From an uncultured Candidatus Saccharibacteria bacterium (GTDB lineage Bacteria; Patescibacteriota; Saccharimonadia; Saccharimonadales; Saccharimonadaceae), in the NCBI GenBank assembly GCA_947427985.1, contig CANEKB010000010.1:1-19331 (forward strand): a stretch of DNA of 19,331 nt, read 5' to 3'. Each line of letters starts with the position of its first letter. Positions within the stretch are counted from its first letter, which is position 1. Below the pieces are notes generated by a model. The model made no database searches. It saw only the letters and a list, made by a program, of their open reading frames with translations, and had not been told where the DNA came from. The position numbers were made by a program, and so were the translations under genes. This document shows positions 13,297-19,331 of the stretch, piece by piece.

Positions 13297-14007
13297 ATGA
13301 CAGAAAAGCTGGATTCGGAAACGGAAAAGGTTTTGATTTCAACGAAAAAGGCGCGGCGGCGACTGATTTTTAACCAAGTGGTGCTGATATTTGCGATTGG
13401 GTGCATTTTTGGAACATATTATGAGGAGATTATCACACTCTGGAAGAATTTTTGGGCATCGGGCGGCGAGTTGATTTGGCAATCGCGGCGCGGGTTGGTC
13501 TATGGACCATTCAGTCCAGTATATGGTATAGGGGCGGTGGGGATATATTTGTTGTTTTATCGCAAGAAAATGAACTGGCAGGCATGCTTTTTCGGCGGCG
13601 CGTTACTAGGCGGGGTGTTTGAGTATATCCTGAGCGTGCTGCAAGAATGGCTGTTTGGGACAAGATCATGGAATTATAGCGACCGCTTTATGGATATCGA
13701 TGGGCGAACGACAGTGCCATACATGCTGTTTTGGGGACTACTGGTGCTTTTTGCAACAAAATGGCTATTTCCCATTTTAGAGAAGGGTTATCGAAAATTG
13801 GAAGGTCAAGGGCTGAACATCTTTTGCGCAATTTTGGCAACTTTTCTAGCGTTTGATATTGCGATGTCGCTTGGGGCAACTCTGCGGCAGGCACAGAGGC
13901 GAGCAGGTGACCCAGCAGATAATGCGATTGAGATATTTTTCGACGAACATTTCTCGGACGAAAGGCTGAAAAAGACCTATGATAATGCGGTTTATGTAAA
14001 GGAATAA
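13297..14007 (+). CDS. CmpB-type (putative ABC transporter type IV) membrane protein
   Basis: 236 residues with about five transmembrane helices (23-40, 72-88, 96-117, 141-160, 173-192). Blocks typical of the family named ABC_trans_CmpB are present in order: GTYYEEIITLW (39-49), RRGLVYGPFSPVYGIGAVG (64-82, usual RGxLxGPxxPIYGxG) and WNYSDRFMDIDGR (125-137). The family name implies transport, but no ATPase gene is adjacent and the function of these proteins is not well established. N-terminus basic and cytoplasmic; the C-terminal 45 residues are polar. Start ATG at 13297 follows a TATAAT box at almost no distance, so translation is probably leaderless. No clear terminator follows; transcription could run into the cassette region. 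Confidence 0.75.
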   Translation: MTEKLDSETEKVLISTKKARRRLIFNQVVLIFAIGCIFGTYYEEIITLWKNFWASGGELIWQSRRGLVYGPFSPVYGIGAVGIYLLFYRKKMNWQACFFGGALLGGVFEYILSVLQEWLFGTRSWNYSDRFMDIDGRTTVPYMLFWGLLVLFATKWLFPILEKGYRKLEGQGLNIFCAILATFLAFDIAMSLGATLRQAQRRAGDPADNAIEIFFDEHFSDERLKKTYDNAVYVKE

Positions 14008-14052
14008 AGAAGAATCTCTCATAATCATATACACAATCCGTGTTAGCGCTAT

Positions 14053-14106
14053 CTCTCAATCGAAGGTGGAACTTTTCTCATCTTCCAAAAGCGGAGCTAA
14101 CGCTCC
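14053..14106 (+). repeat. Interspersed repeat, copy 1, with hairpin
   Basis: The 22 bases at 14053-14074 (from CTCTCAATCG to GGTGGAACTT) recur exactly at 19277-19298 in the same orientation. Both copies are followed by CTTCCAAAA or TTCCAAAA and then a GC-rich hairpin, here GGAGC-TAAC-GCTCC (14093-14106). Confidence 0.8.
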
Positions 14107-14128
14107 TTGTCCTGCGGGCGTCAGTTCG

Positions 14129-14152
14129 GAAGAATATGCAAGCATATTCTTC
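14129..14152. repeat. Perfect 10-bp hairpin
   Basis: GAAGAATATG (14129-14138), loop CAAG, CATATTCTTC (14143-14152). No T-run directly follows, so it is not an obvious terminator. It lies downstream of both the 13297 gene and the inverted fragment at 14290. Confidence 0.7.
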
Positions 14153-14289
14153 TCTCACTTCCTACGCAGGGCGAAAAGATTCCAGCCTCAGAAGTCAAGC
14201 TTCACGATTTCTAGCTAGCCTAGGTCCTTATTACTCCACTCAAGCTAATATGTTATCTTTTCCTTATCCTTCATCCTCCCTTGATTACT

Positions 14290-14493
14290 CTATATGGCTA
14301 GACAACGGAGGGGGTAACCCCACCAACGGTTTGAACCGTCAGATGGTTTAGACGTCGTATGGTCGTATTCAAAATCTAGGCCAGATACTGATGACCAGAC
14401 AGTTTGACGATTACCGCCCAGAGCGAAGATACTACTATTATAATTCCCAACATACCCGCTGCGGACGAACTTGTATAGGCTATACAAGTTCAA
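14290..14493 (-). pseudogene. C-terminal fragment of a surface-type protein (cassette M)
   Basis: An open stretch of about 67 codons with no promoter or ribosome binding site. It begins, in its homologous part at 14469, with FVRSGYVGNYNSS and ends RWWGYPLRCLAI, stop TAG. The pattern, F(V)RSG ... VWSS ... R-x-x-G-x-x-x-RC, resembles the C-terminal repeats of FISUMP-like surface proteins common in Saccharibacteria (family link is inference). The plus-strand fragment at 14555-14752 is a diverged homologue, identical over 21 bases at the 3' end (14293-14313 here) and 14 bases at the 5' end. A 2-bp insertion shifts the stop relative to that copy. Homology runs past the stop. Either a remnant or a silent cassette. 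Confidence 0.55.
14467..14491. repeat. Near-perfect 25-bp palindrome between the two cassettes
   Basis: GAACTTGTATAG (14467-14478), one central G, CTATACAAGTTC (14480-14491). It sits at the 5' edge of cassette M. In addition CCGCTGCGGACGAA (14456-14469) and its complement TTCGTCCGCAGCGG (14555-14568) form a 14-bp inverted repeat bounding the spacer between the cassettes. Confidence 0.85.
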
Positions 14494-14554
14494 AATAGAT
14501 TTACCTCTGTTATTTTCATCGATTTTTGTCTTAATTGGGCAAAAAATAGGCTGC

Positions 14555-14752
14555 TTCGTCCGCAGCGGAGTTGCTAGCAGACGCGACTACATCCTAGAAC
14601 GAATTGGAACTGTTGTATATACTTGGTCAAAGGCGACTTCTAGTAGTAGTTTTGATGCTTTTCCGGCGATTGGTAATGGTGGCAATGAGGTTAACTATAT
14701 TGGGTCCAATCGTGGTTGGGGCATGCCCCTCCGTTGTCTAGCCATAGAGTAA
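14555..14752 (+). pseudogene. C-terminal fragment of a surface-type protein (cassette P)
   Basis: Open from about 14471 but homologous to cassette M only from 14555: FVRSGVASRRDY ... VVYTWSKATSSSS ... SNRGWGMPLRCLAIE, stop TAA. No promoter, ribosome binding site, N-terminal domain or signal peptide. The middle of the two fragments has diverged strongly at protein level, while both ends are conserved at DNA level (14555-14568 and 14726-14746) and the similarity continues about 25 bp beyond the stop (GAGTAATCA, then AGGATGAAG). Conserved borders around a variable core fit a recombination donor, but simple decay of a duplicated gene is possible. The nusA promoter starts 35 bp downstream. Confidence 0.55.
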
Positions 14753-14786
14753 TCATGGAGAGGATGAAGATGGTTAGAGAATGGGG

Positions 14787-14815
14787 TTGACAGAGGGAGA
14801 GGCTTGAGATACAAT
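14787..14815 (+). promoter_or_regulatory. nusA promoter
   Basis: TTGACA at 14787-14792, 17-bp spacer, TACAAT at 14810-14815. Transcription start predicted near 14822. Confidence 0.85.
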
Positions 14816-14834
14816 AAGGATATACAGATATTGA

Positions 14835-14860
14835 CCGACCTGAAGAAGGCCGGGCTTTTT
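14835..14860 (+). terminator. Terminator-like hairpin in the nusA leader
   Basis: CCGACCT (14835-14841), loop GAAGA, AGGCCGG (14847-14853), six pairs and one mismatch, then GCTTTTTATT. It lies between the promoter and the ribosome binding site (AAAGGAG, 14864-14870), so it could attenuate nusA. Confidence 0.55.
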
Positions 14861-14875
14861 ATTGAAAGGAGTAAA

Positions 14876-16057
14876 ATGGAAGGTTTGGATCTGAAACAAT
14901 TGGCCGAGATGGTGCATATGATTGCTGAAGAAAAAGGTTTGCCAGAAGACGTCGTGCTAGATGTAGTACAGATGGCAATCGCAGCAGCTTGGCGCAAAGA
15001 TAACGGCGACAAAGAGATGAACGTACGCGCAATCCTCGACACAAAAACCGGCAAAGCGACAGTTTATGTAAGTCGCGAGGTGATTGATGATGATTTGGCT
15101 TACAATCCAGCAACCGAAATTCCACTTGCAGAAGCTAAGAAAATCAAGGAAGACGCGAAGGTGGGCGACGTGGTTGAAGAATCGACTGAGGTGACGCATT
15201 TTGGTCGCGTGGCGGCGATGTCAGCAAAACAGGTCGTGATCCAGCGTTTGCGTGAAGCCGAGCGCGATGCAGTCTTGTCGGAGTTTGAAGACAAGATCGG
15301 AACCGTAGTGGCCGGTATAATCTCCAGAGTAGAGCCACGCGTAGTAAGAATCGACCTAGGGCGTGCGAGCGGTATCATGCCACGTAGCGAACAGATTGAT
15401 GGTGAATATTACACGGTCGGTGAGCGAATTAAGGTTTATATCAAGGGCGTCGAACACGACGATGCGCGAGCACAATTAATTCTCTCGCGCGGGAATGCGG
15501 AGTTTATTGAATATCTCTTCCGCCAGGAAGTGCCAGAGCTTGATAATGGTTCGGTCGAAATTAAGGGTATCGCCCGCGAGGCTGGACGTCGGACAAAAAT
15601 TGCCGTAATGTCAACTGTGCCAGGAGTGGATCCAGTCGGTACTTTTGTCGGTGGACGTGGGGTGCGCGTACAGGCAATCATGAACGAGATTGGTGACCGC
15701 GAAAAAATTGATATTATTAACTGGAGCGATAATCCATCAGAATATATCCGAGAAGCTTTGAGCCCAGCAGAAGTCGTCAAGGTGGAAATCGATGGTAAAA
15801 AGGCAAAAGTCTATGTCACTGAAGATCAGCAATCAATTGCGATTGGTCGTCAAGGACAGAACGTGCGCCTGGCTTCGAAATTGACTGGCTTTGAAATTGA
15901 TATCGAGCTAGCTAAAGCACCGGAGAAAAAGAAACGCAAGAACGCGGAAGATTCCCTGCTCAACGCATTGAGCGAGGCTGACGAAGAACCCTCAAGCGAG
16001 CTCGATAAAACCGTCGAAGTGAATGATGATGAAGAAACTTCGAGCGAAGTAGAGTAA
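14876..16057 (+). CDS. nusA: Transcription termination/antitermination factor NusA
   Basis: 393 residues. RNA-polymerase-binding N-terminal domain about 1-125; S1 domain about 133-200 (TVVAGIISRVEPRVVRIDLGR in part); KH1 about 210-285, with VPGVDPVGTFVGGRGVRVQ holding the GxxG loop; KH2 about 300-355 with AIGRQGQNVRLA; acidic tail of about 40 residues (EEPSSELDKTVEVNDDEE in part), no AR repeats as in enterobacteria. Binds RNA polymerase and nascent RNA to control pausing, termination and antitermination. Start is the ATG at 14876 behind AAAGGAG; an upstream ATG at 14804 lies before the transcription start. It is alone here: rimP, infB and rbfA, often in the same operon, are not adjacent. A hairpin in the leader suggests autoregulation. 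Confidence 0.97.
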   Translation: MEGLDLKQLAEMVHMIAEEKGLPEDVVLDVVQMAIAAAWRKDNGDKEMNVRAILDTKTGKATVYVSREVIDDDLAYNPATEIPLAEAKKIKEDAKVGDVVEESTEVTHFGRVAAMSAKQVVIQRLREAERDAVLSEFEDKIGTVVAGIISRVEPRVVRIDLGRASGIMPRSEQIDGEYYTVGERIKVYIKGVEHDDARAQLILSRGNAEFIEYLFRQEVPELDNGSVEIKGIAREAGRRTKIAVMSTVPGVDPVGTFVGGRGVRVQAIMNEIGDREKIDIINWSDNPSEYIREALSPAEVVKVEIDGKKAKVYVTEDQQSIAIGRQGQNVRLASKLTGFEIDIELAKAPEKKKRKNAEDSLLNALSEADEEPSSELDKTVEVNDDEETSSEVE

Positions 16058-16091
16058 AAGTTTCAATACTTACAATATCGCATACGAAATT

Positions 16092-16117
16092 GGCCCCTCA
16101 CAAGGAGGGGCCTTTTT
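16092..16117 (+). terminator. Intrinsic terminator of nusA
   Basis: GGCCCCTC / GAGGGGCC, perfect 8-bp stem, loop ACAAG, then five T. It may also end the convergent 16154 gene, though its minus-strand tail is weaker. Confidence 0.93.
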
Positions 16118-16153
16118 CCGCTAGGGTAAAGAGCTCAGGTAAGATAAAAATGG

Positions 16154-17125
16154 TTAGGAATTTGGTACAGCATTGACGGGTTCTTTAATTTCGCCCGAGT
16201 GGTCGTCGATATTATTGTTCCCGACCCCACCACTCACAGGATCGTCGTAAGCGTCATGGAAAGGATTGCTTCCGGCCCCATTCGTAGGTCCGTAGTCGTA
16301 ATCGTCCTGGAAAGGATAATCATACTGTTTTGGCTCAGCCGGCTGATATTCGTCGTACTCCTTATCATACTTAGGTATGTCTTCAAGATTCATGCCGCCA
16401 CCTATTGTCGCGTTGCCAGTGTAGGCGGGGTCGGACAGAATGGAAGTGGTTCTGTAATACATCACCGTCTCCATGTAATCCGAACCGGGCATACGACCAG
16501 CAACCATGAGCTTACTCGGCGAATATCCCTCAAGTACAGGAGAAGAGACACTAAAGTCAGAGCCTTCAGTGCAACGCACCGTATAACTGGGAAAAGCATA
16601 AGACCCGCCCTCGACGACATAGTTAATACGCAGGATATACTCCTTGGCTTCGTCGACGGGTGTCTCTTCAATGGAAGTCTCTTCCACGACTGTTTCGGTC
16701 GGGAATAGATAATCCCTCAGGATGTTTTCGAGCGACCATGGTGAGCGCATAGATATCACACAGAGCACAGCCGCAACAGTCAAAACAACGGGCTTGTACC
16801 ATACGGACTGCTGAAAACGCTCCCGCAAGGTCGGCTGTTCGTCGTAAATTCCCTCGTAGAAAACCACGAGACTGAGGTCATTGCCATCATCTGGCATTGT
16901 ACCCTCAACGACAGTATCGTTAGTGTAGAAATCTTGGAATCGCGGGGAGGTGACGCTAAAGTACTGGCCCGGCTTCAGGTCGACAGTGTAATCGTCGGTC
17001 AGCCGGCTCCCGTCGATAGACGAGCGATAGCTAATGATGAGTTGAGCGAGCTTTCCTTCGCGTTCGGGAGTCGGTAGGTGCATAATCTCTTGCTGAAAAA
17101 CGGTCTGAGAGTTTAAGTTTGCCAT
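16154..17125 (-). CDS. MucBP-like membrane protein with a DPxxxGNAxxGGG motif
   Basis: 323 residues. Two similar beta-domains resembling MucBP/bacterial surface repeats (pattern: strand, x-Y-x-x-x-x-G, G-x-x-[YF]-x-V-x-S-P, [YF]-x-x-x-x-x-V-x-G-x-M-P): residues 27-90 and 163-225. One transmembrane helix lies between them (about 111-126, KPVVLTVAAVLCVISM). The second domain is followed by DPAYTGNATIGGG (232-244), shared with the 12280 protein, then a long tail rich in Tyr, Asp, Pro and Asn. The two domains therefore sit on opposite sides of the membrane, which is unusual. No signal peptide or LPxTG. ATG start with AAGGAGGAG. Leader about 150 nt from the promoter at 17285. Probably a surface or adhesion protein. 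Confidence 0.7.
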   Translation of the reverse strand: MANLNSQTVFQQEIMHLPTPEREGKLAQLIISYRSSIDGSRLTDDYTVDLKPGQYFSVTSPRFQDFYTNDTVVEGTMPDDGNDLSLVVFYEGIYDEQPTLRERFQQSVWYKPVVLTVAAVLCVISMRSPWSLENILRDYLFPTETVVEETSIEETPVDEAKEYILRINYVVEGGSYAFPSYTVRCTEGSDFSVSSPVLEGYSPSKLMVAGRMPGSDYMETVMYYRTTSILSDPAYTGNATIGGGMNLEDIPKYDKEYDEYQPAEPKQYDYPFQDDYDYGPTNGAGSNPFHDAYDDPVSGGVGNNNIDDHSGEIKEPVNAVPNS

Positions 17126-17284
17126 ATTCTCCTCCTTGTTTTACCGGTTAAACCGTATGTCTTATCAATAAACTGACGATGCGGGGATAAAGAGAGATTC
17201 ACAAACAGGGTCACTTAACCATTTCTGATCTTTTAAACCTGCTGAGGATAGCCGATATTTGTATTACCGCCATTCTCTGTTATC

Positions 17285-17313
17285 ATTGTAGCACAGATTG
17301 TGTTTTTTGTCAA
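17285..17313 (-). promoter_or_regulatory. Promoter of the 16154 gene
   Basis: Minus strand TTGACA (17308-17313), 17-bp spacer, TACAAT (17285-17290) with TGTGC in front. The leader contains a palindromic ACGGTTTAACCGGT (about 17143-17156). Confidence 0.85.
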
Positions 17314-17631
17314 TAGTATTTATGCTTGAAAGCTAGGTTTCGCAAAGTAATTTTAGAAAGAATCGATTATATCTGTCAAGCATTTTATCTAAATTATTTT
17401 ATAACCTTATTATCGTTCGTCAACTTGATTTTACGACATTCCATTGTACGGGATTTTCACAGGTGTGGAAAAGTTCCGAAGGAGTGTTCGGTTTCATTTC
17501 CATTTTAGTATCTTTAGTTCAAAACGGCTATACAGACGTTTACGCTTATAGTTTGTGACAAGAGTGAAACAAATAACCACATTAGTTACATCTGTTTTAA
17601 GTACAAAAGCGACAATTTTATCTAAAAATCC
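17314..17631. other. AT-rich intergenic region, no gene seen
   Basis: About 320 bp without a supportable gene. It contains TTTTCACA-G-GTGTGGAAAA at 17454-17472, two DnaA-box-like 9-mers in opposite directions (one lacks a C). No other structure is clear. Confidence 0.5.
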
Positions 17632-17660
17632 TTGACTTAATTCACATCCATTGCTACTAT
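17632..17660 (+). promoter_or_regulatory. Promoter of the 17690-18896 operon
   Basis: TTGACT at 17632-17637, 17-bp spacer, TACTAT at 17655-17660 with extended TGC; leader about 23 nt. Confidence 0.75.
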
Positions 17661-17689
17661 TGAGACATAATTAGTCAGGAGGAACAAAA

Positions 17690-18508
17690 ATGGACGATGC
17701 AAGTCCTAAACCAGTACAAAAGAAGCGCGAGCGCAGCACAGCTTACCCTGCATGTTCACTAGAAACGTCGCTGAATGATATCATGAATCTAAAAGAACGT
17801 CTAGGTAAGGGTCCTTATTCGCGAGAGGAGGCCGCAAAAGCCTTGGGATACAGCGGTATAAATGGAATTTCGGCCGGCAAGATTGCGGCATGCGTACATT
17901 ATGGCCTGCTAGCACGTTCGGGTAGTACTTATGGGATTTCAGACTTAGCAAACCGAATTATTAATCCTACTTCTGAAGACGAAAAAGGCTTAGCAATTAC
18001 AGAAGCCTTTCAAGCACCAGCGCTGTACAGTAAGCTAGTTAAAACCTATATGGGCAGTGCATTGCCAACGATGCTACCGAATATTTTAGCTAGGAACTAT
18101 GGCATTGCCGATAAGGCAGCCAGTAACGCTGCGCAGACTTTTAGAGACTCAGCTGAGTATGCCGGCATGCTAAAAAGCGGCGTTATTGTTCAGCCAGAAT
18201 TCGCTAAAGTCGAGCATACAAATGCGGATACCAGCAATACTGCAAATGGTACCAACGCCAAGCTAGCTGCGACCACATCAAATTCGTTCCTAGATGAACC
18301 CCACGATCGTTCACAGTTTAAAGAACGGGGCGTCAACGAAGCTGGGGATGGATGGGAGCTAAAAATTACTCTAAGGTACGATTGCCTACTACCAAGGAGT
18401 ATTCGCAAGAAAGTGACCGAGTTATTTGACGAGGCCGATGATATCGTCGATGAACTAAACAAGATCAGTAACCATTCCCATAATCAAGAGGGTAACGATG
18501 AGCAATAA
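17690..18508 (+). CDS. Winged-helix-type protein (DUF5343-like), possible antitoxin/immunity partner
   Basis: 272 residues; ATG with AGGAGG at 17677-17682. After a basic N-terminus, residues about 28-85 look like a helix-turn-helix/winged-helix: YSREEAAKALGYSGINGISAGK, split here by an A-A-C-V-H turn, then YGLLARSGSTYGISDLANRI. The phrase order resembles DUF5343-type domains (inference). Residues 100-165 are helical; 175-215 is low-complexity, rich in Thr, Asn and Ala; the end (WELKITLRYDCLLP, then an acidic helix) is conserved-looking. The 3' end overlaps the next gene by 11 bp, so the two are translationally coupled. More AT-rich than most of the window. Could be a repressor or the antidote of the downstream nuclease; not proven. 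Confidence 0.7.
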   Translation: MDDASPKPVQKKRERSTAYPACSLETSLNDIMNLKERLGKGPYSREEAAKALGYSGINGISAGKIAACVHYGLLARSGSTYGISDLANRIINPTSEDEKGLAITEAFQAPALYSKLVKTYMGSALPTMLPNILARNYGIADKAASNAAQTFRDSAEYAGMLKSGVIVQPEFAKVEHTNADTSNTANGTNAKLAATTSNSFLDEPHDRSQFKERGVNEAGDGWELKITLRYDCLLPRSIRKKVTELFDEADDIVDELNKISNHSHNQEGNDEQ

Positions 18509-18896
18509 GTACGACATTATTGTGCCACCAGATTTGAAACCTTACCCAGATAAATACGAAATACTGGTGGCTAAAATTTGTGCGCCATGGTTTCGTAGCA
18601 ATATAGAGTTTATTCTTCGCGGAAATAGGACTACCCCGGATATTAAGGTTTTGACGAATGGCCAATCTTGGGAGATTAAGAGTATTCGGGGAAATAGTAA
18701 ATTTACTATCCGTGATAACCTTAAAAAGGCTAGTCGGCAGTCTAATTATGTTATCATTAGCTTATTAAAACCTACTACGATGACGCCCGTTCAAGCAGAG
18801 GCTAGGATTAGGCACTTTTTAGCCACGACAAAAACAAACATTCTACACGTTCTACTGATTACGAAGCACAAAAAGATTATTGACATCGAAAAATAG
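18498..18896 (+). CDS. PD-(D/E)XK nuclease resembling CdiA C-terminal toxins
   Basis: 132 residues; ATG overlaps the stop of the upstream gene, with GAGGG at 18488-18492. Catalytic core: TTPDIKVLTNGQSWEIKSIRG is the key region (residues 45-65), giving D48, E59 and K61 as the PD-x10-ExK triad, followed by a helix with NLKKASRQS (Q81) and the strands NYVIISLL and HVLLITK. The layout TPD...G..wEiKs...nl.kA..Q is that of tRNase/DNase toxin domains from contact-dependent inhibition (CdiA-CT) proteins (family inference). There is no signal, export or polymorphic-toxin N-terminal part: it is the free nuclease domain. Likely an intracellular toxin or a defence effector, with the upstream gene as partner. 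Confidence 0.75.
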   Translation: MSNKYDIIVPPDLKPYPDKYEILVAKICAPWFRSNIEFILRGNRTTPDIKVLTNGQSWEIKSIRGNSKFTIRDNLKKASRQSNYVIISLLKPTTMTPVQAEARIRHFLATTKTNILHVLLITKHKKIIDIEK

Positions 18897-18916
18897 TATG
18901 CTAGAATGGAATTATT

Positions 18917-18964
18917 GAAGACGCATGCGTCCTTCCCCAGGACAATAGGGCGGCTTCTTTTTTT
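18917..18964 (+). terminator. Terminator of the 17690-18896 operon
   Basis: GAAGACGC (18917) pairs with GCGGCTTC (18950-18957), one mismatch, enclosing a smaller hairpin GTCCT-TCCCC-AGGAC; then seven T (18958-18964). GACGCATGCGTC at 18920-18931 is an alternative 12-bp palindrome. Confidence 0.8.
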
Positions 18965-18986
18965 GTCGGTATATTTATGATACGAT

Positions 18987-19033
18987 ACCAAAATAGCGCC
19001 AGATCGGGGGGGCGATACTGACGCTATTTTGGT
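18987..19033 (-). terminator. Hairpin downstream of, and overlapping, the tRNA 3' end
   Basis: ACCAAAATAGCG (19033-19022 on the minus strand) pairs with CGCTATTTTGGT (18998-18987), a perfect 12-bp stem; the loop contains seven G/C in a row. Its first bases are the tRNA CCA end, so folding would compete with the mature 3' end. No clear T-run follows, so terminator function is tentative. Confidence 0.5.
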
Positions 19034-19106
19034 TGCGGGAGTTGGATTTGAACCAACGACCTTTTGGTTATGAGCCAAACGAGCTACCAGGCTGCTCTAT
19101 CCCGCG
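19030..19106 (-). tRNA. Initiator tRNA-fMet (CAT)
   Basis: 77 nt with encoded CCA. The acceptor stem starts CGCGGGA and ends TCCCGCA, giving the unpaired C1.A72 that marks an initiator. D-arm AGCAGCCTGGTAGCTCG and the CTCATAA anticodon loop fit fMet. The anticodon stem is TTTGG/CCAAA, so only two of the usual three G-C pairs (30:40 and 31:39) are kept and 29:41 is U-A. T-arm GTTGGTTCAAATCCAAC is canonical. Confidence 0.97.
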
Positions 19107-19180
19107 ACGAATTGTGCTCTAAAACCGCACGTTTTAGCAAAATTTTAGGATTAATACCTAAACTTTCGCGGTGTACTCTG

Positions 19181-19209
19181 ATTATAACGCACATGTGGCA
19201 AAAATGCAA
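19181..19209 (-). promoter_or_regulatory. tRNA-fMet promoter
   Basis: Minus strand TTGCAT (19204-19209), 17-bp spacer, TATAAT (19181-19186). The 5' leader to the mature tRNA is about 68 nt. Confidence 0.75.
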
Positions 19210-19276
19210 GGGGTTTTGTGGAATAAGGGGAGATAATAAATCCTTACTCAAAATCAGTAACAAGGACTTAGGCTAC

Positions 19277-19331
19277 CTCTCAATCGAAGGTGGAACTTCC
19301 AAAATCGAGCCCTTTGGGCCGTGATTTTGGA
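19277..19331 (+). repeat. Interspersed repeat, copy 2, running to the window end
   Basis: 19277-19298 is identical over 22 bases to 14053-14074, and is followed by CCAAAATCGAGCCC, TTT and GGGCC...GATTTTGGA, an imperfect inverted repeat to base 19331. The element may continue beyond the window. Confidence 0.75.

Noticed and set aside
14040..14351. Plus-strand reading frame of about 100 codons
   Set aside because: It runs through the interspersed repeat, hairpins and the antisense of cassette M, has no ribosome binding site, and its protein shows no structure.
14290..14752. Diversity-generating retroelement (template and variable repeat)
   Set aside because: The two copies differ at all kinds of bases and in length, not mainly at adenines, and no reverse transcriptase gene is in the window.
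1..19331. UGA recoding as in Gracilibacteria or Absconditabacteria
   Set aside because: The 8244 gene ends at TGA right before a terminator, and tryptophans are TGG throughout the recognised genes.

Overview
The window looks like a chromosomal segment of a Patescibacteria/CPR bacterium, most probably Saccharibacteria (TM7). This is an inference from gene content: a lone CIRCE-controlled dnaK, a cysteine-free short DnaJ, a divergent acetate kinase, many short lineage-specific membrane proteins, and fragments of repetitive surface-protein C-termini. No rRNA or other taxonomic marker is present to prove it. UGA is used as a stop (the gene ending at 9068), so the UGA-recoding CPR groups are unlikely. 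Promoters are very readable: TTGAC(T/A), a 17-bp spacer, then TA(T/C)AAT, usually preceded by TGTGC or TGC.

Layout. 1-639: 3' part of a QueC-like zinc-binding ATP-pyrophosphatase. 820-2211: HExxxH metallopeptidase of DUF1704/MATCAP type, under a strong promoter with an operator-like palindrome. 2259-4121 (minus): zinc-finger-less DnaJ behind a CIRCE site and a structured leader, then a TylF-like methyltransferase whose gene carries a helically phased array of DnaA-box-like 9-mers inside an extra coding segment. 4247-5914: four small membrane proteins; the mRNA of the first has complementary 5' and 3' ends. 6072-8001 (minus): acetate kinase and an unknown soluble protein. 8244-9724: a DUF218-like protein and a leaderless NYN-domain nuclease. 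9903-12078 (minus): dnaK with two tandem promoters, each with its -35 box inside the spacer of a CIRCE operator; a long G.U-containing stem with a T7 tail lies between promoter and gene and may be a small RNA on the plus strand.

12280-14007: a membrane-anchored extracytoplasmic protein and a CmpB-type membrane protein. 14008-14786: no intact gene; two inverted, mutually homologous C-terminal gene fragments (possible silent cassettes), large palindromes and an interspersed repeat. 14876-16057: nusA with a terminator-like hairpin in its own leader. 16154-17125 (minus): a MucBP-like membrane protein sharing a DPxxxGNAxxGGG motif with the protein at 12280. 17690-18896: an AT-rich two-gene operon (winged-helix protein plus PD-(D/E)XK CdiA-CT-like nuclease), a candidate toxin-antitoxin or defence module. 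19030-19106 (minus): initiator tRNA-fMet. The window ends in a second copy of the interspersed repeat.

Functionally the window mixes housekeeping (heat-shock chaperones under HrcA/CIRCE, acetate fermentation, transcription elongation, translation initiation) with lineage-specific envelope proteins. The points most worth following are the phased DnaA-box array, the inverted C-terminal cassettes, the 17690-18896 operon, the possible RNA opposite the dnaK leader, and the self-complementary mRNA ends around 4247-4597. Family calls rest on motif reading alone.
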